A stretch of 64,000 bases of DNA from Novosphingobium sp. 18050 (lineage in GTDB: Bacteria; Pseudomonadota; Alphaproteobacteria; Sphingomonadales; Sphingomonadaceae): NCBI RefSeq assembly GCF_902706195.1, contig NZ_CACSJO010000011.1, positions 91,138 to 155,137 on the forward strand, given 5' to 3'. Below, in pieces: positions 9,937-18,815 of the stretch. Under the pieces are notes generated by a model. The model had not been told where the DNA came from. It saw only the letters and a list, made by a program, of their open reading frames with translations, and ran no database searches. The position numbers were made by a program, and so were the translations under genes. The stretch's first letter is position 1; each line of letters begins with the position of its first letter.

Positions 9937-11633
9937 CGCACGGCCTCCTCGATCACGCTACGGGCCATTCCCGAAGCGGCTGGCGTTGCGGCCGGTGCGC
10001 GGACGCCCCCGGCTTGTGGCTTGTGAAGGTGCAGCGCAGCGGCGAACAATTCGATGGTTTCGCCGATCTGCTGCGGGGTGCAGGTCGCACCGACGAAGCG
10101 ATCCGGCCGCAGCAGCACAACCCCTTCGCTACGCCCGTCGAACCATTTCTGCAGCTTGCCGCCCTTGTCGCCGATGACGGTATGGCCGGGCTGCGTGGCG
10201 AGTTCGTGAGCAAACTGGGTGCTGGGCACCGCGCGGATCAGGCGGATGCCGATCTGGTCCACGATCGCCTTCGCCTCGGGGCTCAGCCAACGCTCGGGAT
10301 TGATGCCCCAGGCAAGCAGCGCGAAGTTCGGGCCGATGACATCATCGAGCTTCCGCTCGCCGTCAGCTGTCTGCACATCAGGCTGCGGGAACATCCGCCC
10401 GACTGGAGATGCATCGTCGAACCCATTCGCATAGACCAGCGCACCGTCACGGTAGCGCGGCATCGGCTTGAAGCGCATTTCCAGGAAATAGCGCTTCACC
10501 GGCGGAATGGCGCCCAGCACCCAGGTGAAGGTATCGCGCAGCTTCACGATCACCGGATTGGTCGGCGAGAAAATCTTGCCCACGGTTTCCGACAGATCGA
10601 TCATCGCCTTGGCGTGATCGCGGCGTTCGGCCTGATAGGTGTCGAGCAGTTTGTCGTCGGCCAGGTCTTTGACGACCAGCGCCACCTTCCAGCCAAGATT
10701 GGCGGCGTCGCGAATGCCGGTGTTATACCCCTGCCCCTGCCACACCGGCATGATGTGCGCGGCATCGCCGGCCAGGATGATCCGGCCCTTGCGGAAGCTG
10801 TCGGCAAGACGGGCATTGTGGGTATAGACCCGCGCACGAATGATATCGACGTCATCGGGATTGCTGACGACCTTGGCCAGCATTTCGCGGAGGACGGGTT
10901 CCGGGACGGTATCGCCTACGGCCTCGCCATCCTTGAGCATGAATTCAAAGCGGCGCAGTCCGTGGGGAAGCGCGATCGAAACATAAGGGCGCGGGGGCTG
11001 GCAGTGGAGATAGGAACCAGGCGTACCGATCGGATCGTTGGCGATGTCGACGACGATCCAGCGGTTAGCGTCGGTTGCTCCCTTGAAGCCGATCTTCAGC
11101 GCCTTGCGCGTGGCACTCGCACCGCCATCGCATGCGATGACATAGCGCGCGCTCGTTCCTACCTGCGTGCCGTCGGCGAGCTTGATCGACGCAGCGACAC
11201 CGTTGGGTGTTTCCGTCAGCTCTTCGACGAAAGCACCGAAAATGAGGCGAACGCGCGGGAAGCGCTTCAAGCCATCAGCCAAGGCGCGATCGACCAGCGG
11301 CTGGATGAAACCATTGCGGCGCGGCCAGCCGAATTCATCGGTCCGCGGGTCGAGCGACGCGAAAATGCGGCCTTTGCCGTTGGTGAAATGCATTACCTGA
11401 TGGGGGCTTACGTGCGGCAGTACCTGCTCGACCAATCCGGCGGACTGGATAGCACGAAGAGTTTCATCATCCATGCCGACGCCGCGGGGATAGTCGATCA
11501 ATTGCGGCAGTCGTTCGACGACCGTCACGTCCAGACCTTGGGCGCCGAGATAATTTGCCAGCAGCAAACCGACCGGCCCCGCCCCGACGATGATAACGTC
11601 ACTGGCTTGGTTCAAACTTCGCTCTTTACTCAT
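9933..11633 (-). CDS. mhpA: 3-(3-hydroxyphenyl)propionate hydroxylase
   Basis: A 566-residue FAD-dependent aromatic monooxygenase that hydroxylates 3-(3-hydroxyphenyl)propionate to the catechol used by MhpB. Motifs are the FAD Rossmann site [16 protein letters not shown], the FAD/NADPH motif [15 protein letters not shown] and the second FAD motif [18 protein letters not shown] followed by [17 protein letters not shown]-terminal thioredoxin-like region follows. The open frame runs 53 codons further upstream into the regulator's promoter. The ATG at 11633 was chosen because a GAGAGGA site precedes it and the length then matches MhpA (about 554). It is the first gene of the mhp operon, divergent from mhpR. 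Confidence 0.93.
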   Translation of the reverse strand: MSKERSLNQASDVIIVGAGPVGLLLANYLGAQGLDVTVVERLPQLIDYPRGVGMDDETLRAIQSAGLVEQVLPHVSPHQVMHFTNGKGRIFASLDPRTDEFGWPRRNGFIQPLVDRALADGLKRFPRVRLIFGAFVEELTETPNGVAASIKLADGTQVGTSARYVIACDGGASATRKALKIGFKGATDANRWIVVDIANDPIGTPGSYLHCQPPRPYVSIALPHGLRRFEFMLKDGEAVGDTVPEPVLREMLAKVVSNPDDVDIIRARVYTHNARLADSFRKGRIILAGDAAHIMPVWQGQGYNTGIRDAANLGWKVALVVKDLADDKLLDTYQAERRDHAKAMIDLSETVGKIFSPTNPVIVKLRDTFTWVLGAIPPVKRYFLEMRFKPMPRYRDGALVYANGFDDASPVGRMFPQPDVQTADGERKLDDVIGPNFALLAWGINPERWLSPEAKAIVDQIGIRLIRAVPSTQFAHELATQPGHTVIGDKGGKLQKWFDGRSEGVVLLRPDRFVGATCTPQQIGETIELFAAALHLHKPQAGGVRAPAATPAASGMARSVIEEAVR

Positions 11634-11773
11634 TTGCAATCCTCTCGACGCCTGATTGTGTGTTTCGCACTTCTCGGGGCGCGTTCGATTAAGGTCGTGA
11701 CTCCGAAATACCGGGGTCATGTCTGACGCCAATTTGCTCGCCATCGCCGGGGAGGGCAAAGGGGGTGACAATT

Positions 11774-11792
11774 TTGTGCACACGGTGCACAA
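11774..11792. promoter_or_regulatory. Probable MhpR operator
   Basis: TTGTGCACACGGTGCACAA is a perfect 8-bp inverted repeat around three bases. It lies in the mhpA-mhpR divergent region, seven bases before the regulator's ATG. From memory, the E. coli MhpR site is a 17-base GGTGCAC/GGTGCACA-type palindrome, and this one matches at most positions. Because it covers the ribosome-site region of mhpR, binding could also affect the regulator's own expression. Confidence 0.7.
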
Positions 11793-11798
11793 GGTGTC

Positions 11799-12611
11799 AT
11801 GGTCAAAATGGACGATCGTTATTCGCCGGTACGCGCCCTTTCCCGGGGCCTTGAAGTGTTGGCAGAACTCAACCGCTGCGGCCGGGCAACGCCGGCGCAG
11901 ATCGCCAAAAGCACCGGAATCGACCGAACGACCACCTATCGCTTGCTCGCAACGCTCGAGCGGGATGGCTATGTCGGTCGAAGCCCTTCCGATGACCGCT
12001 ATGTGCTCAGCCCCGCTGTTCGTTCCTTGAGCGAGGGATTTAATGAAACCGACGAGATAAGCGGCATCGTCGCGCGTGAACTGGGGATATTGCTAGCGGA
12101 CGTGCACTGGCCGTCCGACTTCATGACCTTTGAAATGGGGCAGATGATAATCCGGGAAACGACGCATCGTTTCAGCCCCTATTCCATCCATCGCGCAATG
12201 GTCGGACGCCCAAGGCCGTTACTGTTCAGTGCTGCCGGACGCGCTGTTCTTGCGGCGAATCCCGAGCGCGAGCGCAATGAAATGCTCTCGGTTGCCAAGG
12301 GAACAGGCGCGCTGAGCGGGAGCCAAGCCGAAATTCAGCAGATGGTCGCGTATCTCCTGAACGACTACGAAAAGCGAGGCTACGCCTGGTCCGTCGGCGG
12401 CACAGAATCCCATATCAGCGCGATAGCGCTCCCCGTGATACGAGGAGACCGCGTGGCTGGTGGGCTCAACATCGTCTTTTTTCGCAGTGCATTATCGATC
12501 GATGCAGCGGTAGAGCGCTTCCTTCCCATTATGCGAGAGCGCGTGAGAGAGATTGAACTGCAACTGCTCGAGGGGAAACCCGCCAATCCCGGTTTCGCGC
12601 TCAAAAGTTGA
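11799..12611 (+). CDS. mhpR: IclR-family regulator of the mhp operon
   Basis: A 270-residue IclR-type regulator. Residues 10-70 form the winged helix-turn-helix (ALSRGLEVLAELNRCG, then TPAQIAKSTGIDRTTTYRLL), and the rest is the GAF-like effector domain (SAAGRAVLAA, GGTESHISAIALPVIRGD). MhpR is the known family member that activates mhp genes with hydroxyphenylpropionates, and the divergent placement next to mhpA supports this role. The ATG at 11799 has AAGGTG five bases upstream. A second ATG at 11808 is possible and would drop three residues. Confidence 0.9.
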   Translation: MVKMDDRYSPVRALSRGLEVLAELNRCGRATPAQIAKSTGIDRTTTYRLLATLERDGYVGRSPSDDRYVLSPAVRSLSEGFNETDEISGIVARELGILLADVHWPSDFMTFEMGQMIIRETTHRFSPYSIHRAMVGRPRPLLFSAAGRAVLAANPERERNEMLSVAKGTGALSGSQAEIQQMVAYLLNDYEKRGYAWSVGGTESHISAIALPVIRGDRVAGGLNIVFFRSALSIDAAVERFLPIMRERVREIELQLLEGKPANPGFALKS

Positions 12612-12700
12612 ATGTCAGCGGGCTGCCGCCCCGCCCTGCCGCAGGAGCGCTCATCGTAGGTGTGGCGTGAACTAAAGCGAACGCGCGGCACCCATGCGAA

Positions 12701-14074
12701 CTATGCCGGGATGGAGCCGAGCTGGTTTTTCCACACTCTGCCGTCCTTCATGATCACAACCAGATTGCGTTCGTAATCCTGGAGCAGGTTGATATCGCGC
12801 GTCGGATCGCCGTCGACCAGCAGCATGTCCGCCCACGCGCCTCGCTCGATCGTACCGAGCCGTGCCTCCTTGTAGGGATTGCGCTCGCCGCTGAGGGCAA
12901 AGAGTTCGCAATTGCCCGAGGTGGCGATTTGTAGCGTGCCTACGGCGCCGAACACCTTGGCGAAGCGGGTCAACAGCCGGGACTGCGCGCCGGTGCCTTC
13001 CGGTTGGAAAAGAAGATCGGTGCCAAACGCCACGCGGGTGCCGGCCGCCTTGGCCCAGGTCGCGACGCGGTCCCAATGGCTTGTCGGCTCGGCCTTTGCG
13101 ATCTGTTCCGGTGTGAGCGGATTGTCTCCCGCTTCGAAGGGCTGCAGGCTCAGCCATACGCCCTTGTCGGCCATAACCTTCAGTGTCGGCACATCGACCA
13201 TGTGGCCATGCTCGATCGAACGGACTCCCGCTTCTATGGCTCGGCGAATGCCTGGCACGGTATAAACATGCGCGCAGACATAAGTGCCCCAGTCGGTGGC
13301 GACCTGAACGGCGGTCCTGATCTCCTCCGGCGTATATTGCAGCGAGTCGATCGGGTCGGAGTCGGAAATCACGCCGCCGCCCAGCGCAATCTTGATCTGG
13401 CTGGCGCCACGGCGAAGCTGCATCCGCGCCGCCGCCGCCACTTCGGCTGGGCCGTCGGCGATCGTGAAAGCGCCGATCTCCTCGAAACGCGACGGGCGGC
13501 CGCCAAGTGGCACAGGGCGGGCATAGGCAGGCCCAAAATCGCCGTGACCTCCGGTTTGCGAGATCAGCGCGCCGCTTGGAAAGACGCGCGGGCCGGGAAT
13601 GGCGCCGGCATCAATCGCCTGCTTCAGGCCGAAGGTCGGGCCTCCGGTATCGCGGATCGTGGTGAAGCCACGCATGAGCGTCCGCTCCGCCTCGGCCACG
13701 GCATAAGCATACATCAGCCCGGTATCGGCTGCCTCCATGTTCGCCAGGGTGTTCGGCGCGAAGACCATGTGCCAATGGGCGTCGGTCAAACCCGGCATCA
13801 GCACACGGCCACCACCGTCGATCGTCTGAGCCCCCTCGGGCGGCTGAATCGCCCCGTCCGCGATTTCGGCGATCTTGCTGCCCACGACCAGAACACTCGC
13901 ATTGCGCAGCGATCCGCTAAGCCCATCGAACAGGCGAATATTGCTGAAACAGATCGCAGCGGGCCGCTCAGGCTGGCGCGCCTGCGCCACCGCCGGCAGA
14001 GTCAGCGAACACGCGGTAGATGCCAGGAACAACCGGCGGGAAATCAGGGAATTCGTGCGATCGGTAGTGCTCAT
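12701..14074 (-). CDS. Exported metal-dependent amidohydrolase
   Basis: A 457-residue amidohydrolase-superfamily protein of the imidazolonepropionase/prolidase-like group. The N-terminus has a twin-arginine signal (ISRRLFLAS followed by a hydrophobic stretch and AVAQA), so it is probably folded and then exported. Metal-binding motifs are DAHWH (HxH), the Lys in SQIKIALGGG, CAHVY, IEHGH and the Asp of AFGTDLL. The ATG at 14074 was chosen over one seven codons upstream because GGGAGG sits five bases before it. It faces the 3' end of mhpR and has no operon partner. Known relatives cleave X-Pro, acyl-amino acid or similar bonds; the substrate here is not predictable. Confidence 0.85.
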   Translation of the reverse strand: MSTTDRTNSLISRRLFLASTACSLTLPAVAQARQPERPAAICFSNIRLFDGLSGSLRNASVLVVGSKIAEIADGAIQPPEGAQTIDGGGRVLMPGLTDAHWHMVFAPNTLANMEAADTGLMYAYAVAEAERTLMRGFTTIRDTGGPTFGLKQAIDAGAIPGPRVFPSGALISQTGGHGDFGPAYARPVPLGGRPSRFEEIGAFTIADGPAEVAAAARMQLRRGASQIKIALGGGVISDSDPIDSLQYTPEEIRTAVQVATDWGTYVCAHVYTVPGIRRAIEAGVRSIEHGHMVDVPTLKVMADKGVWLSLQPFEAGDNPLTPEQIAKAEPTSHWDRVATWAKAAGTRVAFGTDLLFQPEGTGAQSRLLTRFAKVFGAVGTLQIATSGNCELFALSGERNPYKEARLGTIERGAWADMLLVDGDPTRDINLLQDYERNLVVIMKDGRVWKNQLGSIPA

Positions 14075-14401
14075 TCTTGCCTCCCGGGAGTTCAACGGAT
14101 CACAGTACGCGCGATAGTCACGCGCCGATTAAAGGGCGCGCTTGACGGGTAATACCTAAACCCATGGTGCCGTTCCACAAAGAGGCTGCGGCTCGGAAAA
14201 GGCAGGTCCGGATCCGGACCTTCGGACATTCCGGCGCTGGTTGCACGCAGTTCGTGCGCAAGATCGCACCGACCACCGGCCTAGTACCGAAGAGTTCGGG
14301 TTCAGCTGGACCTTTCGTTGCGATAAATTGAACCATCACAAAGAGTTGGCGAGTCCTGCGCTTCGCCAAAATTGAATTACCCGCAGAGCATGGGGGGCAA
14401 C
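14075..14401. other. Intergenic, no gene supported
   Basis: About 330 bases between the amidohydrolase start and the receiver-protein stop. A short open frame exists on the minus strand but has no ribosome site or recognisable features. No strong hairpin or repeat was noticed. Confidence 0.5.
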
Positions 14402-14902
14402 CTAGCTCTTCCCGACCAGCACGGCTGCTTCGCGGGCTGCAAACGACTCCAGCCGTCGATGTCGCGCTACGTGCTCTGGTTCTGTTTCATCCTGCACACC
14501 GACTGCCAGTGCCGGCTCTTCGAACGCCCCGAGCAAATCGTTCAGAACATCGATCAGCACCTGCGGCCGCACGGGTTTCGTAAGGACGATATGTTCCAAC
14601 ATCATCATCAACTGCGCAGGAAGGAGTTGGTAGCCGCTAAGGAAGAGGTACCGAAACGGACGGGCGCGAAGTGTGGCATGCTCCTGAATGCGAGTGACGA
14701 TCGAAAGACCGGAATCCCTGCCTAACCGGACATCGCAAGAAAGCACCCGTATCGAAGGATTGGCCTGTAGCGCAGTCATGGCATCGTCGAGGTTGGACAC
14801 CCCTATCGCCATGACCCCGTGGAGGCCCATGAAAGTCAGCATCTCCTCGACGATCGCATCATCGTCGTCGATCAGGAGAACGACCGCCTTTTCATTCCCC
14901 AT
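14402..14902 (-). CDS. Stand-alone CheY-like receiver protein
   Basis: A 166-residue protein that is mostly one receiver domain. The acidic pocket is VVLLIDDDDAIVEE, the phosphorylatable Asp lies in LSCDVRLGRDSG, the conserved Thr/Ser in LFLSGYQ, and the conserved Lys in VLTKPVRP. About 45 residues follow the receiver with no output domain. Such single-domain regulators relay phosphate or act by protein contact. There is no histidine kinase nearby, so its partner must be elsewhere. Confidence 0.85.
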   Translation of the reverse strand: MGNEKAVVLLIDDDDAIVEEMLTFMGLHGVMAIGVSNLDDAMTALQANPSIRVLSCDVRLGRDSGLSIVTRIQEHATLRARPFRYLFLSGYQLLPAQLMMMLEHIVLTKPVRPQVLIDVLNDLLGAFEEPALAVGVQDETEPEHVARHRRLESFAAREAAVLVGKS

Positions 14903-15727
14903 GCAAATACCTCATCTTTCTTTCCCTGGGCGAGGTTACCCCCTTGCTGCCCAGAACGGGGATGGGCGAATCTAGAGCGCTCAAAGGTCTATTCTCACGC
15001 GACCTACTCCTTCGAAGGCGGGAGCATTCGCTAAATGAATCTACTCCGACATTTCGATCCTGGAAAATCGCGTCGATCCACCTTCCAACTATTTGTAATA
15101 GTTCAATTTATGGCAACAATAGATACCACTTATAATGGACTATTCCGTTACGGTTGAACCACTAATATACTCCGCCTCTCCGGCCAGACACGTCGCCGAT
15201 AGGTATCGACTCGGCTCAACACGGCCATTGCAGCACCCCACTGGAACATCAATTTGCCAAGCGCGGAATTGTTCTTTGCAGCGGGCATATCAAAGATCAA
15301 AGATCAATGCAGTCGATGGCCCATACCGTCGGGGTATGTCTTATAATCGATTGGCGACTTCAGCGCCACATCGCCCGATTTTTCGCTGCTGAAGGTTGAA
15401 CAATTCCGACACCGGAGCAAGGCTAGATTTTGGCGAAAAAGGCGCTCATCTACGCGCTCTCGCGCGGATTCACCGGTAAGCTACTGTTTGCCTGATACCC
15501 TCAGACGCCCGCCCGCCGTCATCCTGACCGGCCGCAAAGCGGCAGATTTCGAAGCGTATTGTGGCTTAATCAGTCCGCCAGCACGCTGGACGCGTTGCTG
15601 GCGGACAAGGACTACGGTGCCCTCGCAGCCGACGACGATCAGGTGGCCAACACCTTCCTGGCAATGCTCCATCTCTCTGCCGCCAGATACAGACTCAATT
15701 CGGCCCCCAACCAGGCCGCAATGGCCA
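14903..15727. other. Long intergenic region with a possible coding scrap
   Basis: About 825 bases. The left part (to about 15400) is AT-richer than its surroundings and holds no convincing frame. From about 15515 to 15747 on the + strand there is an open stretch (LNQSASTLDALLADKDYGAL, later NTFLAMLHLSAARYRL) with normal amino-acid composition but no start codon or ribosome site. It may be the C-terminal end of a lost gene. I do not recognise it. Confidence 0.4.
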
Positions 15728-17317
15728 TCACTGGCATGACTGATTAGCTGCACCGGGGACGGTCAGAAAAGTGATCGTTGCCGGCGCAAAGGCCACTTTG
15801 CCCGCCGATACCGCCACGCCCTTTAGCGCTGGCAGGCTATCGTTGGGACCGAGCGCAAGCGATTGACCGTTCAGGCGGACGGATTTGCCGTCGAGTTTGA
15901 CCGCGTCCAAAGTGTATCGTTCGGATGCCAGCGGCAGGCGCAGCGAGCGGGGCTGGGCCTTATCGTTGTTGATGACCAACAGTGTCACGGCGCCGGGGCT
16001 ATTGCGCTGACATTGGGCGTAGACATGCAGCCCTTCCTGAAGCGGGATGCCCGATTCCAGAATGGTCGTTCCCATCAGCTGACGCCAGAGCAGCGCCGCC
16101 CAATAGTTTGGCTTTGGCTCAAGCGTATTTTCATCCAGCAACCCATAGTCACTGGCGACCAGCGTATTATGCGCGACCACTTGGACGCCAGCCTTGGCGA
16201 GACGTCCCAATTGATCGAGATAGCGGAAGCTGTCGGTGAAGGTTCCGCCCCAGGGGTTGCCGCCACACGCCGCGTCGGCGACTTCCGTCAACCACATCGG
16301 CTTGCCCGGTTCATAACGGTCCCGCAGGCCGCCGTAAAAGGCCAGGGTCTCGCTGGTGCGCCCGAGCCACTCCTCCGAAAGCGCGTCGGACTCCTTGGTC
16401 TGGGGCATGCCAGTCGCCAGGCAGCGCTGCGATGCGGCGCCATAATGGTGATAGGAAAAAGCGTCGACGCCCGGTCCCGATGCTGCCAGCATGGCGCCCG
16501 TCTTGACGATTTCCATCGTGCCGTATTCCATTGACCAGGGGCCGGGCGTTTCGCCTACCGAACCCGGTCCCAGAATGATCATGTCCGGTGCCGCGCGGTC
16601 GGCAAACGCCTTGAACAGCTTGAAATCGCGGCCATAATCGGCGGCATCGTAACCCTTGGGCGCGCCGCCCATCGCAGCCATCGAAGGCTCGTTCATATAT
16701 TCGGCAGCAGCGATCCGGCCGCCGACTTCGCGGGTGAAGTCAAGCCAGCGCTGCGCCTCGTTGGATGTCCATTTGCCACTGGCATCACGCACACCGGGGC
16801 TCGTCGCGAAAGAGGTGACGATTTCGCCATCGACGGCCTTCGCAAAGTCTACGACGCCTTTCCACTGTGCGCGGCTCAGGACGCCGTTATACCCTGCAGG
16901 TGGCTTGGACGGCGGCGTATCGGTATCGGCAAGCCATGTCGTATTGGCCCAGGTGCCGCTGACCCGAACATAAGCTGGCCCAAGAGCCGCCGCGAGCGTG
17001 CGCAGGCGTGGATTGGTGAGGTCCATGGGCGGGCGATATTGATAGATATTGGGGTCCATGCCGACTGGCGTCGCGGCGTCTGCCTGGGGCGTCGACGTGG
17101 TTCCCGTCTTTGCGCCATAGGCTTTCCAGAACGCGCCGCCGGTCACTTCCAGCATTTCGACATTGTAAGATTGGAACCGTTCTCCGACCGTTCCGATCTT
17201 ACGCATGTCGGCCGGCGAAACAGACGGGGGCGGGGATGTATTCCGGGCTATCGTCTGGCCGCTAGTCAAACAGAGCGCGGCCGCCAGGGCGGTGCCTGTC
17301 AAACATTTGATATACAT
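15728..17317 (-). CDS. GH79-like (heparanase/beta-glucuronidase-type) glycoside hydrolase
   Basis: A 529-residue secreted protein with a signal peptide (MYIKCLTGTALAAALCL, cleavage probably near TIARN). The order of motifs fits clan A TIM-barrel retaining glycosidases of the heparanase/beta-glucuronidase type. It opens with QSYNVEMLEVTGG and YVRVSGTWANTTW. The acid/base Glu lies in EYMNEPSM, the YHHYG segment follows, and the nucleophile Glu is in MWLTEVADAACGG. A C-terminal beta-sandwich follows (TLLVINNDKAQPRSLRLPL). Such enzymes release uronic acids from glycans or plant glycosides. It is divergent from the lactonase remnant and close to a sugar/polyol dehydrogenase, which fits uronic acid or sugar oxidation in the periplasm. 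The family call rests on motif pattern only. Confidence 0.7.
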   Translation of the reverse strand: MYIKCLTGTALAAALCLTSGQTIARNTSPPPSVSPADMRKIGTVGERFQSYNVEMLEVTGGAFWKAYGAKTGTTSTPQADAATPVGMDPNIYQYRPPMDLTNPRLRTLAAALGPAYVRVSGTWANTTWLADTDTPPSKPPAGYNGVLSRAQWKGVVDFAKAVDGEIVTSFATSPGVRDASGKWTSNEAQRWLDFTREVGGRIAAAEYMNEPSMAAMGGAPKGYDAADYGRDFKLFKAFADRAAPDMIILGPGSVGETPGPWSMEYGTMEIVKTGAMLAASGPGVDAFSYHHYGAASQRCLATGMPQTKESDALSEEWLGRTSETLAFYGGLRDRYEPGKPMWLTEVADAACGGNPWGGTFTDSFRYLDQLGRLAKAGVQVVAHNTLVASDYGLLDENTLEPKPNYWAALLWRQLMGTTILESGIPLQEGLHVYAQCQRNSPGAVTLLVINNDKAQPRSLRLPLASERYTLDAVKLDGKSVRLNGQSLALGPNDSLPALKGVAVSAGKVAFAPATITFLTVPGAANQSCQ

Positions 17318-17442
17318 CCTGTGTCTCCTGAGACTGAATCTGGGCTGGCGATGCCGCCCTGTTCCGGATATTCAAGGGCGTAAGGTATACGCTCCGTGCG
17401 CACGTAATTCATTGCGCTCGTTTAGGTTCCGGAGGTCGGACC

Positions 17443-17823
17443 ATGAAATACACTTTTCCCCTGGGAACCTTGGGGGCAATCGCGGCTCTAGTGGGAACAG
17501 CGGGTACAGTTCAAGCTGAAACAATGATTTATGTCGCTGATGCCGATAGCCAGGAAGTTGGTGTCCTGACCCTTGATGAGACTTCCGGTCATCTGCGGCC
17601 TATCCAGCGGATCGCGGTGGGAGGCAATGGCATGGCCGTCAGCCCTGACCGTCGAATGCTTTATGTAGGCTTGCGCTCCGCACCCTATTCGGTGGTCGGG
17701 CAGGAATCCAACGGCATGACCAGCTACGCCATCGACGGCTCCAGTGGCGAACTGACTCCTGTTTTTCACATCGCCATGGGTAAGAACCCCAACTGGATCG
17801 AAATAATAGACATCCCTGAATAA
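17443..17823 (+). pseudogene. 6-phosphogluconolactonase-like (7-bladed lactonase), internally deleted
   Basis: 126 residues with a good ribosome site (GGAGG) and a signal peptide ending near VQA. The N-terminal part matches the first blades of the lactonase beta-propeller: IYVADADSQEVGVLTLD, then GGNGMAVSPDRRMLYVGLR, then SYAIDGSSGELTPV. The last residues (GKNPNWIEIIDIP) look like the extreme C-terminus of the same family, where full proteins are about 350-390 residues. The simplest reading is an in-frame deletion of most of the propeller. The product could not fold as a propeller. Confidence 0.65.
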
Positions 17824-17855
17824 CATCGCACTTCGCTCGACTCGCCCGAAGAGAA

Positions 17856-17999
17856 ATGATGAAGCCATCGCGTAGAGTAGCCCCGCAACTTGTTGGCGGC
17901 GCCTTTATCGCGGCAGCATCGGGCAGCGCAGGCCGGGCGAGCGCACAAGTCCCAGACGAAGCCAAGACGAACCGCTGGAAATCGAAGCAGATACGCTAG
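17856..17999 (+). pseudogene. 47-residue signal-peptide fragment
   Basis: Starts MMKPSRRVAPQLVGGAF and continues with a small-residue hydrophobic stretch and ASAQVPDEA, which looks like a Tat-type signal and the first residues of an exported oxidoreductase. It stops at TAG 17997 without a domain. Probably the 5' scar of a lost gene. Confidence 0.35.
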
Positions 18000-18072
18000 C
18001 GGTAGGTCAGCCGATCATGTATGAACTAGCGGTTGGCGCCCCCCCCACGGCGCGGATGGCGTGATGTAGTAT

Positions 18073-18159
18073 TTCCGCCGTGAACTGACCGACACCATTC
18101 TTCATTGCGGAGCCGCGCAGGTTGCAGACCTGAACGGCACACACTTTCGGCATGCCTGA
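18073..18159 (+). pseudogene. C-terminal scrap of a possible FMN-dependent 2-hydroxyacid dehydrogenase
   Basis: Open frame reading FRRELTDTILHCGAAQVADL and ending HFRHA-stop. The pattern of an E-L, a T followed by hydrophobics, a G and V-A-D-L resembles the last helix of LldD-type enzymes. It could belong with the signal scrap just upstream as the two ends of one deleted gene. Short and uncertain. Confidence 0.3.
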
Positions 18160-18197
18160 AATGGCCCGCCGGTCGTGGGACTAAAGAAAGAGCCGCC

Positions 18198-18815
18198 GTG
18201 ACAACGCCTAGTTCTGAAGAATCCCTCCCCTTTCCGCCGACATCTGGACATCAGGACAAGACGTGGACCGTCGCCCGCCGCGCGCTTCTTGGAGGCCTGT
18301 TAGCAACGTCCACGCTGGCCGTGATAACCTGGGCCGCGCCGACACCCTCCCCCACGCCGGAGCGGGGAGCATTCATCGCCCTGTCGTCCCTTCTCGTCGG
18401 CCGTCAGACGTTGGATCCGGGACAGGCGGCGCGGTTGTTCGATGCGCTTTTGCAAGACGATCCGGCTTTTTCCCAAAAGACGGCCGGCCTGCTCTCCTTC
18501 ATCAACGCCCGGTTGATCGCTCCGCTGGAGCTCCAGCGGCTGCTGGACGCGGAAAACTCGCCCTTTGCCACGCTGCCTCGAATAATCGTCACCGCATGGT
18601 GCCTGGGCATCGTCGGCACCGGCGATAAGGCGCGATGCCTTGCCTTCGAGACTGCCCTGAACGCGATCATCGTGGCCGATGTGCTCCGGCCGCCCACTTA
18701 TGCCTATGGCGGCTATGGCAGTTGGGCGGCGCCCCCGCGAACGGTTTCGACGCAAGCCGCCGGCTCGATCGGCAAGCTTCCAGGCTCCCATGCAGAACGG
18801 ATAACTCATGGCTGA
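18198..18815 (+). CDS. Small subunit of FAD-dependent sugar/polyol dehydrogenase
   Basis: 205 residues, matching the small-subunit family of sorbitol, fructose and glucose dehydrogenases. A Tat-like N-terminus (VARRALLGGLLATSTLAV) is followed by FIALSSLLVGRQTLDPGQA and the late segment IVTAWCLGIVG and YGGYGSWAAPP. The small subunit carries the signal for co-export of the catalytic subunit and stabilises it. I chose the GTG at 18198, which follows an AAAGAG site; the frame is open upstream but has no better start. It overlaps the catalytic-subunit gene by eight bases. Confidence 0.88.
   Translation: MTTPSSEESLPFPPTSGHQDKTWTVARRALLGGLLATSTLAVITWAAPTPSPTPERGAFIALSSLLVGRQTLDPGQAARLFDALLQDDPAFSQKTAGLLSFINARLIAPLELQRLLDAENSPFATLPRIIVTAWCLGIVGTGDKARCLAFETALNAIIVADVLRPPTYAYGGYGSWAAPPRTVSTQAAGSIGKLPGSHAERITHG

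Noticed and set aside
14118..14369. 83-codon frame between the amidohydrolase and the receiver gene
   Set aside because: No ribosome site, no family features and odd composition.
15135..15392. 85-codon + strand frame in the AT-richer gap
   Set aside because: Rich in Arg/Cys/Ser with no domain or ribosome site; looks like chance.
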